Shown in pieces: positions 21,826 to 33,424 of a stretch of 64,000 nt of DNA. The notes under the pieces were generated by a model that was not told the DNA's origin, made no database searches, and saw only the letters and a list, made by a program, of their open reading frames with translations. A program made the position numbers and the translations under genes. How positions within the stretch are numbered: the first letter of the stretch is position 1; each line of letters opens with the position of its first letter. The stretch is from Helianthus annuus (taxonomy: Eukaryota > Streptophyta > Magnoliopsida > Asterales > Asteraceae): contig NC_035436.2 in assembly GCF_002127325.2 (NCBI RefSeq), forward strand, positions 19,653,020 through 19,717,019, in the 5' to 3' direction.

Positions 21826-23731
21826 AGGTATGGTATGTGTTATGTTGTTGTTGTTGTATATTTTGTTCCGTTATTTCTTTTTGTTTTTATTTAATTTATG
21901 TCTAGTTAAATGAACTTTGTGGGTGTGTTCCCTATATAACCCTCACGAGACCTCTCGTCCTCCCAAGCTATTGGGGGGTTTAAAAGGGCTTGTTGCATAA
22001 GCTAAATGCAACCGTGATTCCTACGAAAGTGAGTTAGGCTTGTTGTTGTTGTAAAATATTTTCCACATAAAAATCAAAGTAAAATAATGCATGACTTGGT
22101 AATATGTTCATAAAAAGGGTAGAACTACGTACTAACAAATTTTGATAGTTGTGAGAAGCATGCTTCTACACAAGGATTAGAATTTGTAGGTACAACATGT
22201 TTGCGGGACAACCATTTTTATGAAGAGACGAAGGATATGAGCATCAAGCGATAAAAATCAGGTGCATGCGTTTCTTTTTACTTTGATTAGTAGTTTAGAA
22301 TAAGTGGATTGTAATGTGTATTTTAATTTCCGGGGTGAAAATTTGGGAAGGTTAGTCGTGTCACATCCCTTGTGCAATTCTAAAACTCTAGTTCTTACAC
22401 ATTGAGGACAATATGTACTTCAAGTGTGGGGATGGGGGAGTAGTAAAAATTTTCGATTTTGACCCGTTCATTTAAACACTACACATTGAGGACAATGTTT
22501 ACCTCAAGTGTGGGGATGGGGGAAAATTTCAAAATTTTTTCAAAATTGTCTTGTTTTCAAAGCAATCTCAAAAGCACAAGTAACCAAGTCAACGAGGGAT
22601 GTCACAACCCATTTGGTCTTTTGTCATGGTCAAGTTCAAATTAATAAGCATAACGGGTATTTAGCGGGTGGTTATTTGGGAATAATTCGCCTAAGGAACT
22701 AGCAATTTATGCATATCACATATCATACCCTTATACGTGAGGTTTGAGCCACTTATATATCATAAATTTACATTTACATGTTTCTTTGTTTGAGTGGACC
22801 ATTAGTCGCGTATTGTAGAACTTGCAACTTTTGATACGTTTGAGACTATAGACCAAATACAAGCACGAGAATGATTAAGGCATTAGGTAAACCTTTTCTC
22901 TTAAAACCATTTTGCTATCCTTACCCGAACAAACTCCCTAGTCGCCCATTTTGAGCCTAAACCTTTCGTTTGACCACCCTATAGCCCATAAACCTTAAAC
23001 CTTTTCTTTTTAAACCCGTGTGATGAAAATTCGATTATAGGAGCTTAAGTTTGTATAGTTGTTATGATTCGTTCAAAAAAAAGAGAGAGAGAGAGAGAGA
23101 GAGAACAGAAAAATGTGTGAAAAAGAATTGAAAATTGTTGAAGAAAAACACAAAAAGAAGCGTTAGTAGTTGTCGAATAAAAGGGTGAAAGATTATTGCC
23201 CATAGTTGATGTTTATAGTTTACTTTTGTTTAGGATAGTCTTTTGTAATAAAAAGTCGAATTTTCATCACTTTAGCCACTTTAAAAAAATATCTTATTTC
23301 CTACCCTTCGCCTAGCCCCGTTACAACCCTTCAAAGACCTTTTGACTTGTGCTTAGTATTTGTGTTCGATAGTGGAGAATGATTGAGTTGCAAGCCTATG
23401 CGGGTACGTGCTCTAATTGGTTTTGAGCGATTAATTATTGAAGTGCTAATACATTATACACGGTAGCCAGTTTTAAGCCGAGTGGAGAGCACATTGTGAG
23501 GGATATGCATGAGTTATTAGTTTTACGGGCGAGTTAATCTTGGATAACCATTAGTATATGTGATTATTCACTTAACCGGTAAATATGTGAAATTTGTAAA
23601 GAGTTTGAACTTTTGTATGACAATAGACCTTAACCTATGTCTCGGGAATGGGATGTGTATTCGTTGTTCGACCCACGCGAAAGTGAAAAACAGATTTGCT
23701 TGAGGGCAAGCACAAGACAAGTGTGGGGATG
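21826..23731 (+). other. Athila 3' untranslated region with repeated purine tracts
   Basis: About 1.9 kb without coding sequence. The unit ACACATTGAGGACAAT...TCAAGTGTGGGGATGGGGGA occurs at about 22396-22440 and 22480-22524. A third AAGTGTGGGGATG (about 23719-23731) touches the LTR and is the likely plus-strand primer. A (GA)n run lies at about 23083-23103. Confidence 0.7.
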
Positions 23732-25130
23732 TGATGCGTGGTTGAAAACCGGTGTTCGTTGATGCTTAAGTTGTTGTTTCTATTCGACATTTAATCTTCA
23801 ATAGCCTACTTTTAATTAGATTTGTGTTTTGCAGGTTTAATGAAGTTTAAGGAGCTTTTCGGGAGCTTAACGGATCATCGGATCGAAAACCGGAGCACCG
23901 GGATGCAATACGGATCAAACGGGAGCGTTGGAAGTGAAAAACAAAAGATCGCTAACGAGAACCCGTCGCCGACGGCCTGGGCCCCGTCGGCGACGCCCTC
24001 CAGATTAGCCCGTCAGCAGCATGTTCGCGTAACCAGTCAATTAGGCCGTCGGCCAAAGAATGGTTTTAGGGAACCCGTCGGCGACGGGGTCAGGCCCGTC
24101 GGCGACGGGTAGTGGTTTTTCAGAACGCGAATTTTGATGATTTGGGGATCAAACTCGAATATGATTGGCTCTCTTGCATTGAATTCGGGAGTTACACAAA
24201 GAATTGAGTTTGAAACTTCATCTTGGAGCCTTGTTCACCAACTATTCACCCACCAATCTATCAATCATCATCTACCCGAATCAAGAATCATCCATCATCA
24301 TTCAACACAATCTTGATTCCTAACCCTAGTTCACCCAATCATTCACCATTCCACCATCATCATCCATCACTAACCTTCATCATTCACCAATCATCCGATC
24401 AAGCTTCAAGATGACTCCATCCGCATTCCAAACCTCCGGTGATCAAGTTGCATCAACCATGAGCGGCTAATCATCTCGGTTTCACCCCGGTGCAGGTAGT
24501 TGTTAATTCTAGGGTTTCGAATTGTTCTTGTTTTAACTTAGTGACAATTTGTATTTGGTTTTTGAAACTCTTGACAATAGTATTACATTTGTTACAAATT
24601 CGTGAATTGTCGAGCGATGTTAAAAGTTATGACTTTGCGAAACGGTGATATGTAATTGTACATTGTCATTGTTAGGATTTACTTGTGTTGATTACAAAGT
24701 GTCTTTTTATCCGTTCTTCGGGGCGTTGATAGTTAGTAGCACCTAAGTCACGGTACACTAAATCCGTTAATCAAATGCATTTGAGTTGAAACTAGAACTT
24801 GTAGAAATCCTAGGTTAATAATTACCGAAACCGGGTGTGATTCCCTTTTAATATTATTGTTCTCGTATCCAGAAATTCTTGCAATCGTCAAGTAGTATTT
24901 GTTAATTAAGTAATTCAATTTCAGTAGTCCAAATTCACATCTTTCTTCTAAACAAAAATACAAAAATATCTGGCAAGCTTCATAATTGTGACAAGCTTTT
25001 ATAATTCAGTCAAATCCATACACAAACCACATACTCTTCGGGGATCGACCCCTTACTACCACTAACACATTGTTAAGGGTAATTTGGGCTTATAAATATT
25101 ATCTTTGACCGGAGCGCGACACTCCGATCA
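23732..25130 (+). repeat. 3' LTR of the Athila-type element (about 1.4 kb)
   Basis: It begins TGATGCGTGG right after the purine tract and ends CACTCCGATCA at 25130, where minus-strand gypsy RT sequence begins. The TCTTCGGGGATCGACCCCTTACTACC block near its end is typical of Athila-like LTRs. With no second LTR in the window the borders are inferred from one copy. Confidence 0.75.
23962..24109 (+). repeat. cluster of CCCGTCGGCGACGGG palindromes in the Athila LTR
   Basis: Six words based on the palindrome CCCGTCGGCGACGGG: near-perfect at 23962 and 23983, partial at 24009 and 24044, perfect at 24074-24088 and 24095-24109. They lie 230-380 bp into the LTR. GC content is far above the surrounding AT-rich sequence. 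Confidence 0.85.
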
Positions 25131-26157
25131 GGCAGGCTTTGTTGAGATCTTTAAAATCAACACACATGCGCCACCCACCGTTGTGCTTCTGCACCATTAC
25201 TGGATTAGCTACCCAGGTTTGATATCGCACTTCGCGCAGGATCCCAGCCTGAAGTAATTCGGCTACTTGCTCATTCATTACATGAGCCTTTTCTGTACTA
25301 AGACTGCGCTTTCCTTGTGCGACTGGTTCTGCGGAAGGTCGAACATTCAAGCAATGTTCCGTTATTTCTCTTGGCACGCCAGTCACGTCTGCTGGGCACC
25401 ATGCAAAAATATCCATGTTCTCTAATAGAAGTTCTTTCAGCTTTGCTCGGATTGCTGGCGAGATGGCGTGCCCCAACAGAATGGTTTGTTCAGGGTATTC
25501 ATTGTTGAGTACCCATTTCTCTGGTTCATTAGATGGAGATGGCTTTGTGGCCTTTACTGGTGGCTCGTCATCTACGTACATCACCTCTTTGCTGGAATAT
25601 AAGATTGCCACTCCGGTTTCTATTGGAAAACCGCAAGCAGCGTGTGGTATGGAGGTAATCATGCTAAACTCCCTCTGTGAACGTCTTCCCAACAATACAT
25701 CATGGCGTGATGTAGCTGGAATAACCATGAAATTGACTATAACAGTGTGCGAGTGCTCTCCGTCTGAGAGTGTTACAGGAAAGGCGATTTGACCCAGTGG
25801 GAAGACGGCTTCATTGCAGAAACCAGTTAGAGGAAAATCGACTGGTTTCAAGCGCGCCTTGTCCTCTGGGTCTAGTTGTTTAAAGCATTGTTCGTAAATT
25901 ATATCCATAGAACTCCCTGGATCAATGAACATGTAATCAGTACGATAATGGCCGAAGATACCAGTTATGATGAGTGGACGCTCTTCCTGAGGGCCTCCTG
26001 GAACAACAGGGAAGATTACTTGTTGTTCACGCCAGTGTTGACTGTGACTTCGTTTGTTCTGCTTGCGCGAGGGTCCCCCTTGCACGATGTATGTTTGCTC
26101 CGTACTGGTTTGTGGGTTGTAGTCGTCTTCCATATTTTGTCTCATATACCTGAATGT
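25131..26157 (-). pseudogene. protease and N-terminal reverse transcriptase of element 6
   Basis: A long open frame on the minus strand from about 26157 (a stop lies just upstream) down to 25131; the few codons beyond 25131 come from the Athila LTR. It shows an aspartic protease core with YMFIDPGSSMDIIYE and DVLLGRRSQREF, a linker (ITSIPHAACGFPIETGVA), and then RT entry: DIFAWCPADVTGVP, VMNEQVAELLQAGILREV, VMVQKHNGGWRMCVDFKDLNKAC. It is cut before the catalytic YxDD, so no functional RT is possible. The family is different from the GGATCC-rich Tat copies. Confidence 0.85.
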
Positions 26158-26369
26158 TTTCAGTTATCCTTTGTCGCTGAGCTGGGTGCCCCACTGTTGT
26201 GGTGAATGTGGGCCCAACACTGTACTATTAGATTTCTTCTGAGACGTGTGTTCTGCCTGAGACTCTTGATAACCAGATATGAGATGAAGGGAGTTAGATC
26301 TGGTGTTTGTCTGAGGGTATACCTATGTTACTTTAGTGGACAGGGTTGAGGAGTCATAATAGGAACTGG
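25131..26369 (-). mobile_element. element 6, part a: minus-strand gypsy remnant
   Basis: Internal part of a Ty3/gypsy element: decayed gag end, protease and the start of RT. It is cut on the left by the Athila LTR and on the right by element 7. Its leader, PBS and LTR are on the far side of element 7 (34787 onward). RT (DLNKAC, no chromovirus features) and the TTGGCGCCCACC primer site suggest the Tat side of the family. Confidence 0.8.
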
Positions 26370-27669
26370 TATAACAACCCTAAAGAAAACCAACACCCTC
26401 ATAAATTTTCTGACACCCTAAAAATATTTAAAATATCCCAATATGTCTTAAAATACCCCCCATACGTGAAAACGGGCCCCGAATACCTTTTATATATTTA
26501 AAATTAATTAAAAACGGATTTTTTGGGGTTCAGGCGGGCCGCGTAAGCCATCCCTCAACCCTTACGCGGGCCGCGAGAAGGTAAAAGCTGGCGAAACCCT
26601 GGGCCGTCACGTGGCCCAACACATGTCGACCCTATACGCTGACCCGGATCAGCTATACCATTGACTATCTTTGACGCGGGCCGCGTAGCCCTTCGGCTAC
26701 ACCTTACGCGGGCTGTGTAAAAGTCAGAATAAGGCCCTATAAGTAGCATGCATTGGCCTTCAGTCAGAAATCATTCACGAATACTTTCTCTCTCGAATTT
26801 CTTAAGGAATAGGCATAATCTCGGGTATAATACCCCCTAAATAACGAAGTTCTGCTCCGTTGTAAGTATCATAACCCCTGGATACGTATTAGATACTCTG
26901 CCCGATTGATCTAGGGTTCCGTAACGGCTGTCGTGGTTCTGCCTGACGTAGTCGTTGGAATACCGTCTCGGGGAGGGTATTACTAATGTTAAAATGGTTA
27001 TTATACTAACACATGTACGTTTGTGTAATTTATAGATAATTCCCAGGGAACCCTTACTATTTTACAATGCAATTTAGTAGTGATTGAGTCTTTGTAATTC
27101 TATGATTATTTCCGGTATGTTGGGGTTTTGTATACAAAATGTGAGACACGTTACCATTGGATGAAGAGTTAGCCAATGTGTAATATGACCCGCCAGTCAG
27201 GATTGGCAGTACTAAATGAGTAATTGGACAGATATAAACATTGTAATCGCTCTCAATACTGTTTAAATTAAATTAATGTTTCTCAAATAAACTGGGATTC
27301 ACTCACCAGTATTTCCCACTGACAAATCTTTTTAAAACGCGTTTCAGGTAACACAATGTGAGAGCCAATCAGAAGCCAGCTGGACAGCACTGAAGGCTTG
27401 GAAAAGTGGCTATAAAAGTTACCTAAATAAAGAAGACGTTTTATTTTAAATAAAATGGGATTTATCCCTATAAATCAGTTTGTAATGAAAACTTGGGGTT
27501 CATCCCAATATGTTTATTTATATAAAATATGGTGTTTTACTCTGATAAAATATTTCCTAACTATGGTCCTGATGTAATTTCCGCTGCCAAATTAATAAAC
27601 ACCGATACCACCAACACTGAGTTCGCGGCCGCCCGTTCCCGGGACAGATAGGGGGCGGGGGTTGCGACA
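26370..27669 (+). repeat. 5' LTR of element 7 (1300 bp)
   Basis: Starts TATAACAACCC (TA instead of the usual TG) and ends TTGCGACA. It lacks 62 bp present in the 3' LTR at about 34112-34173, a deletion near the word CCTTA that occurs at both ends of the missing segment. TATA-like CTATAAGTA at 26738-26746. Confidence 0.92.
26534..26720 (+). repeat. GCGGGCCGCGTAAG palindrome cluster in the element 7 LTR
   Basis: Four words: 26534-26547, 26561-26577, 26673-26688 and 26703-26720, all based on the palindromic core CTTACGCGGGCCGCGTAAG. The last ends 17 bp before the TATA-like box. The same four occur in the 3' LTR at 33588-33774. The mutated units differ mostly by CG to TG or CA. Confidence 0.88.
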
Positions 27670-27674
27670 GAAGG

Positions 27675-27687
27675 TGGTATCAGAGCC
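27675..27687 (+). other. initiator-Met tRNA primer binding site, element 7
   Basis: TGGTATCAGAGCC five bases after the LTR end. This is the standard site complementary to the 3' end of initiator tRNA-Met in plant retrotransposons. Confidence 0.93.
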
Positions 27688-27817
27688 TTGCCACTAATTT
27701 AGCCACAGAAGTGTTCTGCTGACACCAAAATTTAAATTGTTAGGAAATAACTTACGGGAATACGTGCATAATTGTATTTCTTGTTATGTGTTATTTGACT
27801 ATTTGTTAGTTTACAGT

Positions 27818-28674
27818 ATGAGCGACCAAGGACCATCTGACGCGTACCGTCAATTATCTGGTTCGCCTAGAAGCGAAGGTGCCTCTTCTCAGCCTGCCCT
27901 CTCAGGGTACTCTGCTGATACGGAAGAAGGAATATTCGTGTTTAAAGCTCAGTCCGAGGAGCCATTCCCTCAGAAAATATATGGTTCAGTCGAGGGGCAC
28001 ATGAGCGTAGGAAGCATATGAAAAAGTTACAAGACCAGAGAGCACTAGCAGCAGCCAAAAGAGAAACCGATGCCTATGCCCAGGATATGCTTAATAGGGG
28101 TATAGCCAACATCCATATCCTAGCAACCACTGCAGCTGACCCTAACCTGGAACAAATGATAGCACCCCAACCACAATCACCAATTGCTGACCAACCAATG
28201 GAGATAGAAAACCCTGAAAATCAAGTAGAGATGCATGATTTCAACCCGGAGGAAATACCTAGGGTACCAGCACCAAATCCCTTAGACCCAAATTACGACC
28301 CATGGTGGGATGACGTTTGGGACTATGTGCAACGCTACTCGATACACGAAGACATACCTATGCCGAACCTAGGAGCCTACCCGGGGTTAGATCCTCTAGA
28401 TCCCTATTGCGACAATGATGTATTCATTAGAGAGATTCTAGAAAATCCTTACCCATACCAGGCCCCTATACCTCCATACCCGGAACCCGCACCCCAGATT
28501 CTGAACCGAGTCCTAGAACCTGCACCCCCAATGAGTGCAGACAATGTACAAGAACTTAGGACATTTGGTGAAGAAATTTTAGAGAGTAGTGAAAGAATGA
28601 GACAGGTGGGAGAGCGACTCGTCTGGAAGTACGACGAGCGCAATGTGGATTTCTGGATGAATCCATATCCATGA
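27818..28674 (+). pseudogene. pre-gag ORF of element 7 (one frameshift)
   Basis: An ORF between the primer site and gag. The first part begins ATG 27818 (MSDQGPSDAYRQLSGSP) and ends at 28021. The second part is open 28018-28674 in the adjacent frame. The overlap ATGA and uninterrupted sense coding on both sides suggest one protein of about 285 residues broken by a single-base loss just before 28018. It is rich in Pro, Asp and aromatic residues (DPNYDPWWDDVWDYVQ) and has a C-terminal helical segment (ILESSERMRQVGERLVWKYDE). I recognise no domain. It ends about 210 bp before gag. The putative start is preceded by TTTACAGT, acceptor-like. Confidence 0.65.
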
Positions 28675-28884
28675 ATGTGATGGTGGAAACAGTAGTAATA
28701 ATAATATTTAAATTTTAGTCGGTATTGTAATTTTAATTTCAGTACTGGTGTGTAATAGATGCATATTATATGAATAGAGCAAAGTCGCAATGATCGACGC
28801 TTTTGACCAAAATGCGTGTCATGTGATTGGCTATATTAAATATTATTTTGAGATATTAATACGTGGTAACTGTTTAAAATTCAG
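28675..28884 (+). other. spacer between pre-gag ORF and gag, element 7
   Basis: AT-rich, no ORF, ending TTTAAAATTCAG immediately before the gag ATG at 28885. The ending fits a 3' splice site, so this spacer may be the end of an intron that brings gag close to the cap. Confidence 0.4.
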
Positions 28885-29980
28885 ATGGCCGACGAAGGAA
28901 ATCAAGGAAATTTGAATAGCGATAACCAGAGTAACATTAACTGGGTTAATGAGAATCCGAGCATCAATAACAATGGAAACCAAGTGGATAATAGTGCTGT
29001 CCAACACATAGTGGCACAAGGAATCATAGATGCAATGCCATTTATTATCCAAACTGTTAAGGAAGCAGATAATAAAAGTAAGCATAGCAGTAAGCGACCA
29101 ACTGAACCAGAAAACAACGTAAACAATGGACCCGTACTTCAAATGCCCATTCCCAAAAGGAGAAGAACCGTGTCTTACGGTTGTTCTTATAAAGAATTCT
29201 GGTCCTGTAAACCAATAGAATTCTCGGGCAATGAAGAACCCATTGCAGCTCTACGCTGGATAGAAAAGACTGGGGCTGTTTTAAAAATAAGCAAGTGTGC
29301 TGAAGAAGACAAGATAATGTTTGCTTCTAGTTTATTTAAAAACTCAGCCTTAGAATGGTGGAACACTATCATCTAGTCAAAAGGAAGTGATAGGGTATAC
29401 AACATGGAATGGGAGGAATTTAAGAGTATGGTAGAAAGGAAATTCTGCCCTCCCAATGAAAAGGAACAGATAGCAAATAAGTTTCTGAACCTTAGGATGA
29501 CCGGGATAGATAGTAAGGGTTATACTACTACATTCTTTGAATATGCTAGAATAGTACCAACCCTTGCATCACCTGAACCAGTATTAATCTCACGTTACAT
29601 CTGGGGATTAGTCGGGGAGATTAGGCATGTAGTCAAGGCAGCTAGACCTCAAACTATAGAAGAAGCTGTAGAACTAGCCAACACCTTGATAGATGAATTA
29701 ATTCGTACTAGAGAAGAAGATCAGAGAAGAAATCTAGCTCAAAGACTTACCCAGGAATTCCGATCTGGAAATTCCAACCGTGGGAAAAATGTAGGTTCCA
29801 CATTTACACCTTATTGCAAGTATTGCAAAAGAAAGCATTCTGGAAAATGCTCCATATATTGCAATTCTGCAAAATATCAGGACACAAGGAAGAAGACTGC
29901 AGGAGGAAAGCCAACATCAGGATATGCTACAACTGTGGGGAACAAGGTCATGTCAAGCCAAATTGTCCAAAATTAGCTCC
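28885..29980 (+). pseudogene. gag of element 7 (nonsense and frameshift)
   Basis: Start ATG 28885 (MADEGNQGNLNSDNQS). The capsid domain spans EFWSCKPIEFSGNEEPIAALRWIEK (about 29190-29275) to SALEWWNTI. A TAG at 29374-29376 interrupts it and the same frame resumes (MEWEEFKSMVERKFCPPNEKE). Around 29840-29890 the frame shifts and the zinc knuckle CYNCGEQGHVKPNC is read in frame 3 at about 29925-29967. The gag order and the CCHC knuckle are standard for chromoviruses. Confidence 0.88.
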
Positions 29981-31256
29981 AGATACAAATAACAAGAACA
30001 CTAAAAATGCTAGAGCATTCGTCCTGACTGCAGATGAAGCTAAAATGATTCCAGATGTGATAGCCGGTACGTTTTTAGTTAATGATGTTTTTGCTAAAGT
30101 ATTATTTGACTCTGGTGCAAACCAAAGTTTTATTAATACTTCATTTTGCAAACTTCTAAATCAGTCATTAACTAAACTACCACGAGAATGTTTAGTAGAG
30201 ACAGCAAATGGAGAAACGATTAGAATTTCTGAAATCTTGCGTGGAGCAAGAATAGAATTTTTAAATCAAAAGTTTATTGCAAACCTTTACCCAATGAATC
30301 TGGCAGGATTTGATGTCGTTCTAGGAATGGATTGGTTAATAGCCAATAAAGCCAGTATTTTATGTGATCAAAAGTCAATCCAAGTAAATTCACCAAAAGG
30401 TGAAAAGATCATAATTAAAGGAGATAAACCATCTAGATCCACGAAATTCATCTCTGTGATGAAAACTGCAAGCTACATAAGAAAAGGGTTTATAGTGTAT
30501 TTGATTTCTATAATCACTAACACTAAAGGAAAAGAACTAAAAGACATTCCAGTAGTGTCTCAGTTTTCAGATGTATTTCCAGAAGAATTACCAGGACTAC
30601 CACCAGACAGAGAAGTTGAATTCAGAATCCATCTACTGCCAGGAACAGCACCAATTGCCAAAGCACCTTACCGTTTTGCACCCGCAGAAATGCAGGAATT
30701 AAAGAAACAATTAGACGAATTGTTGGAAAAATGATTCATACAGCCAAGCTCATCGCCATGGGGAGCACCAATTTTATTCGTTAAAAAGAAGGACGGATCA
30801 ATGCGTATGTGCATTGACTACCGTGAATTGAACAAAGTCACAATTAAGAATCGGTACCCATTACCGAGAATCGATGATCTGTTCGATCAATTACAAGGAG
30901 CTCGATTTTTCTCTAAAATCAATTTAAGGTCCGGATATCATCAATTAAAGGTACAGGAAGAAGACATTCCTAAAACCGCCTTTCGAACAAGGTATGGTCA
31001 TTATGAATTTACTGTCATGCCATTTGGTTTAACCAATGCCCCAGCCGCATTTATGGACATGATGAACCAAATATGTAAACCATATTTAGATAAATTCATA
31101 ATTGTTTTTATTGATGATATTCTTATTTATTCTAAAACTAAGGAAGATCACGCAAAGCATTTGCACACTCATTTAAGTCTATTAAGAAAGGACAAACTTA
31201 TGCTAAGTTTTCGGAGAAACTTTATGCTAAGTTTTCAAAGTGCGAATTCTGGTTAG
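29980..31256 (+). pseudogene. protease and reverse transcriptase of element 7
   Basis: Frame 3. The protease motif KVLFDSGANQSFI is near 30095-30135 and VVLGMDWL at about 30318-30340. A TGA at 30732-30734 splits the linker from RT ([33 protein letters not shown], about 30788-30887). The catalytic box is [10 protein letters not shown] (about 31106-31135) with both aspartates kept. A local duplication of about 22 bp (ATGCTAAGTTTTC seen twice at 31200-31240) shifts the frame just after the catalytic region. Confidence 0.9.
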
Positions 31257-32285
31257 AGCAGGTACAATTTCTTGGACATTTAGTCAATCATGAAGGAATT
31301 CATGTGGATTCCACAAAAATTGAGGCGATTATCAAATGGAAAACCCCTGAATCACCAACCGAGGTTAGAAGTTTCTTAGGATTGGCCGGTTATTATAGAA
31401 GATTTATTCAATATTTTTCTAGAACAGCCATTCCCTTAACCAAGCTAACCTGTAAATCCATTAAGTTTGAATGGGGGCCAAAGCAAGAAGAATCATTTAG
31501 AATTCTTAAACAAAGATTAACTAACACACCCATACTAGCGTTACCAGAAGGAACTGAAGATTTTATAGTCTATTGTGACGCCTCTAAATTAGGGTATGGA
31601 TGTGTATTCATGCAACGTCAAAAGGTTATAGCTTACGCATCTAGGCAACTTAAGAATCATGAAGAGAATTATTCAACCCATGATTTAGAATTAGGAGCCA
31701 GAATTTTTTGCCCTTAAGATTTGGAGACATTACCTTTATGGTAGTAAGTTTACCATATTCACTGATCATAAAAGTTTAAGGTATGTTTTCGGGCAAAAGG
31801 AATTGAATATGAGACAAAGACGCCGGATGGAAATCCTTCATGATTATGATTGTGATATCCAGTATCATGCAGGAAAGGCATATGTAGTTGCTTATGCTTT
31901 AAGTCGAAAGTATCACGAAAAGCCAAAAAGGGTACGTTCTCTTAAGTTAAATCTGCAAGTAGATTTAAATGAACAAATTAGAAAAGAACAAAAATCAGTA
32001 ATCAAGGATGATACTAAAAAACTAAAAGGTATGATTAAGGAATTAGAACAAGGAACAGATGGAATTTGTAGATTCCATAAGAAGAGAATGTGGATACCTA
32101 AATTAGGAAACCTACGTCATCGCATATTAGAAGAAGCCCATAAGTCTAAATATACGATGCATCCAAGAAGTGATAAGATGTATCAGGATTTAAGAAAGAA
32201 TTTCTGGTGGATAGGAATGAAAAAGGACATAGCAACCTATGTTTCTAATTGTTTAACTTGCTCACAAGTTAAAGCTGAACATTAG
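31257..32285 (+). pseudogene. RT connection, RNase H and integrase Zn domain of element 7
   Basis: Frame 2 from about 31240: [14 protein letters not shown], then [13 protein letters not shown], then RNase H with [14 protein letters not shown] and [17 protein letters not shown] frameshift near 31700 moves to frame 3 ([22 protein letters not shown]). The integrase HHCC finger follows: [11 protein letters not shown] and [12 protein letters not shown], ending in TAG at 32283-32285. Only one RNase H is present, unlike the Tat copies. Confidence 0.9.
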
Positions 32286-33408
32286 AAACCCTTAGGTTTG
32301 TTACAACAAATTAGAAATGCCCGTGTGGAAATGGGAATTGATAACAATGGATTTTGTAACTAAATTACCCAAAACAAAGAAGGGTAATGATACAATCTGG
32401 GTGATTGTAGATATGCTAACCAAGTCAGCTCATTTCCTACCAATGAAGGAAACTTTCAGTATGAAACAATTAGCTAAATTATATGTAAATGAAATAGTAT
32501 CATTACATGGAATTCCTTTATCAATTGTTTCTGATAGAGATAGCCGTTTTACCTCTCATTTTTGGGCAAGTTTCCAAAAAGCAATGGGAACCAAGCTAAA
32601 TCTAAGCACCGCTTATCACCCTCAAATAGACGGACAAAGCGAAAGGATAATTCAGACAATGGAAGATATGCTTAGAGCTTGTGTAATTGATTTTGGAGGT
32701 AATTGGGACGATCACTTACCTTTAATAGAATTTTTTTATATTAACAGTTATCACACAAGTATCAACGTTGCACCATTCGAAGCACTTTATGGACGAAAGT
32801 GCCGAACCCCAGTCTGTTGGGCAGAAATTGGGGAAAAGCAACTATTTGGACCTGAGATAGTACAAGAAACAACCGACAAGATTATTCAAGTCAAGGAACG
32901 ACTGAAAGCAGCACGTGATCGACAGAAGAGCTATGCTGATAACCAATGCAAACCATTGGAATTTCAAGTAACAGATAAAGTATTGTTAAAAGTCTCTCCT
33001 TGGAAAGGAGAAGTAAGATTTATTAAACGAGGGAAGCTAAGTCCTAGGTATATTGGACCTTTTGAGATTATTAAAAGAATAGGACCTGTAGCCTATCAGC
33101 TACAACTGCCAGAGGAAATGGCAAGAATACATGATGTATTTCATGTATCTAATCTCAAGAAATGTCTAGCCGATGAATCACTGGTAGTACCTCTTAAGGA
33201 TATAGAGGTAAATGAACAACTCAAGTTTGTAGAAAGGCCTATACAGATTGAAGACAGGAAAGTCAAGACCCTCAAGCACAAAAGATTAGTTCTGGTCAAA
33301 GTGAAGTGGGACTCCAAAAGAGGACCTGAGTACACATGGGAGCTTGAATCGGAAATGCAAAAGAAATATCCACACTTATTCCAAGTAGATCTCGGGGACG
33401 AGCTCTAA
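32286..33408 (+). pseudogene. integrase core and chromodomain-like C-terminus of element 7
   Basis: Frame 1, open 32317-33408. Catalytic residues: D in [12 protein letters not shown] in [14 protein letters not shown] in [18 protein letters not shown] segment: [18 protein letters not shown] and [11 protein letters not shown]. The last 55 residues ([30 protein letters not shown] then YTWELESEM and KKYPHLF) have the shape of the chromodomain tail of the plant Tekay/Del clade. It reads undamaged from the first catalytic residue to the stop, but it is detached from the rest of pol by the upstream TAG and a frame change. Confidence 0.9.
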
Positions 33409-33424
33409 AACCAGGTGGGGAGAA

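Larger units (their letters stand above)
19264..25130 (+). mobile_element. Athila-type Ty3/gypsy retrotransposon, 3' part
   Basis: Truncated at the left (about 19263) with no gag-pol. It contains the ORF1 gene in the env-like position, a long untranslated region with repeated purine tracts, and a 3' LTR 23732-25130. The right edge of the LTR cuts element 6 in the reverse transcriptase codons (DLNKAC), showing that it inserted there. Confidence 0.82.

Noticed and set aside
23822..24112. 96-codon ORF in the Athila LTR
   Set aside because: It crosses the GC-rich palindrome cluster, has no coding character and lies within the LTR.
27675..27687. Possible tRNA gene fragments (TGGTATCAGAGCC)
   Set aside because: This is the primer binding site complementary to initiator tRNA-Met. 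No cloverleaf surrounds it here or at 40841 and 60948.
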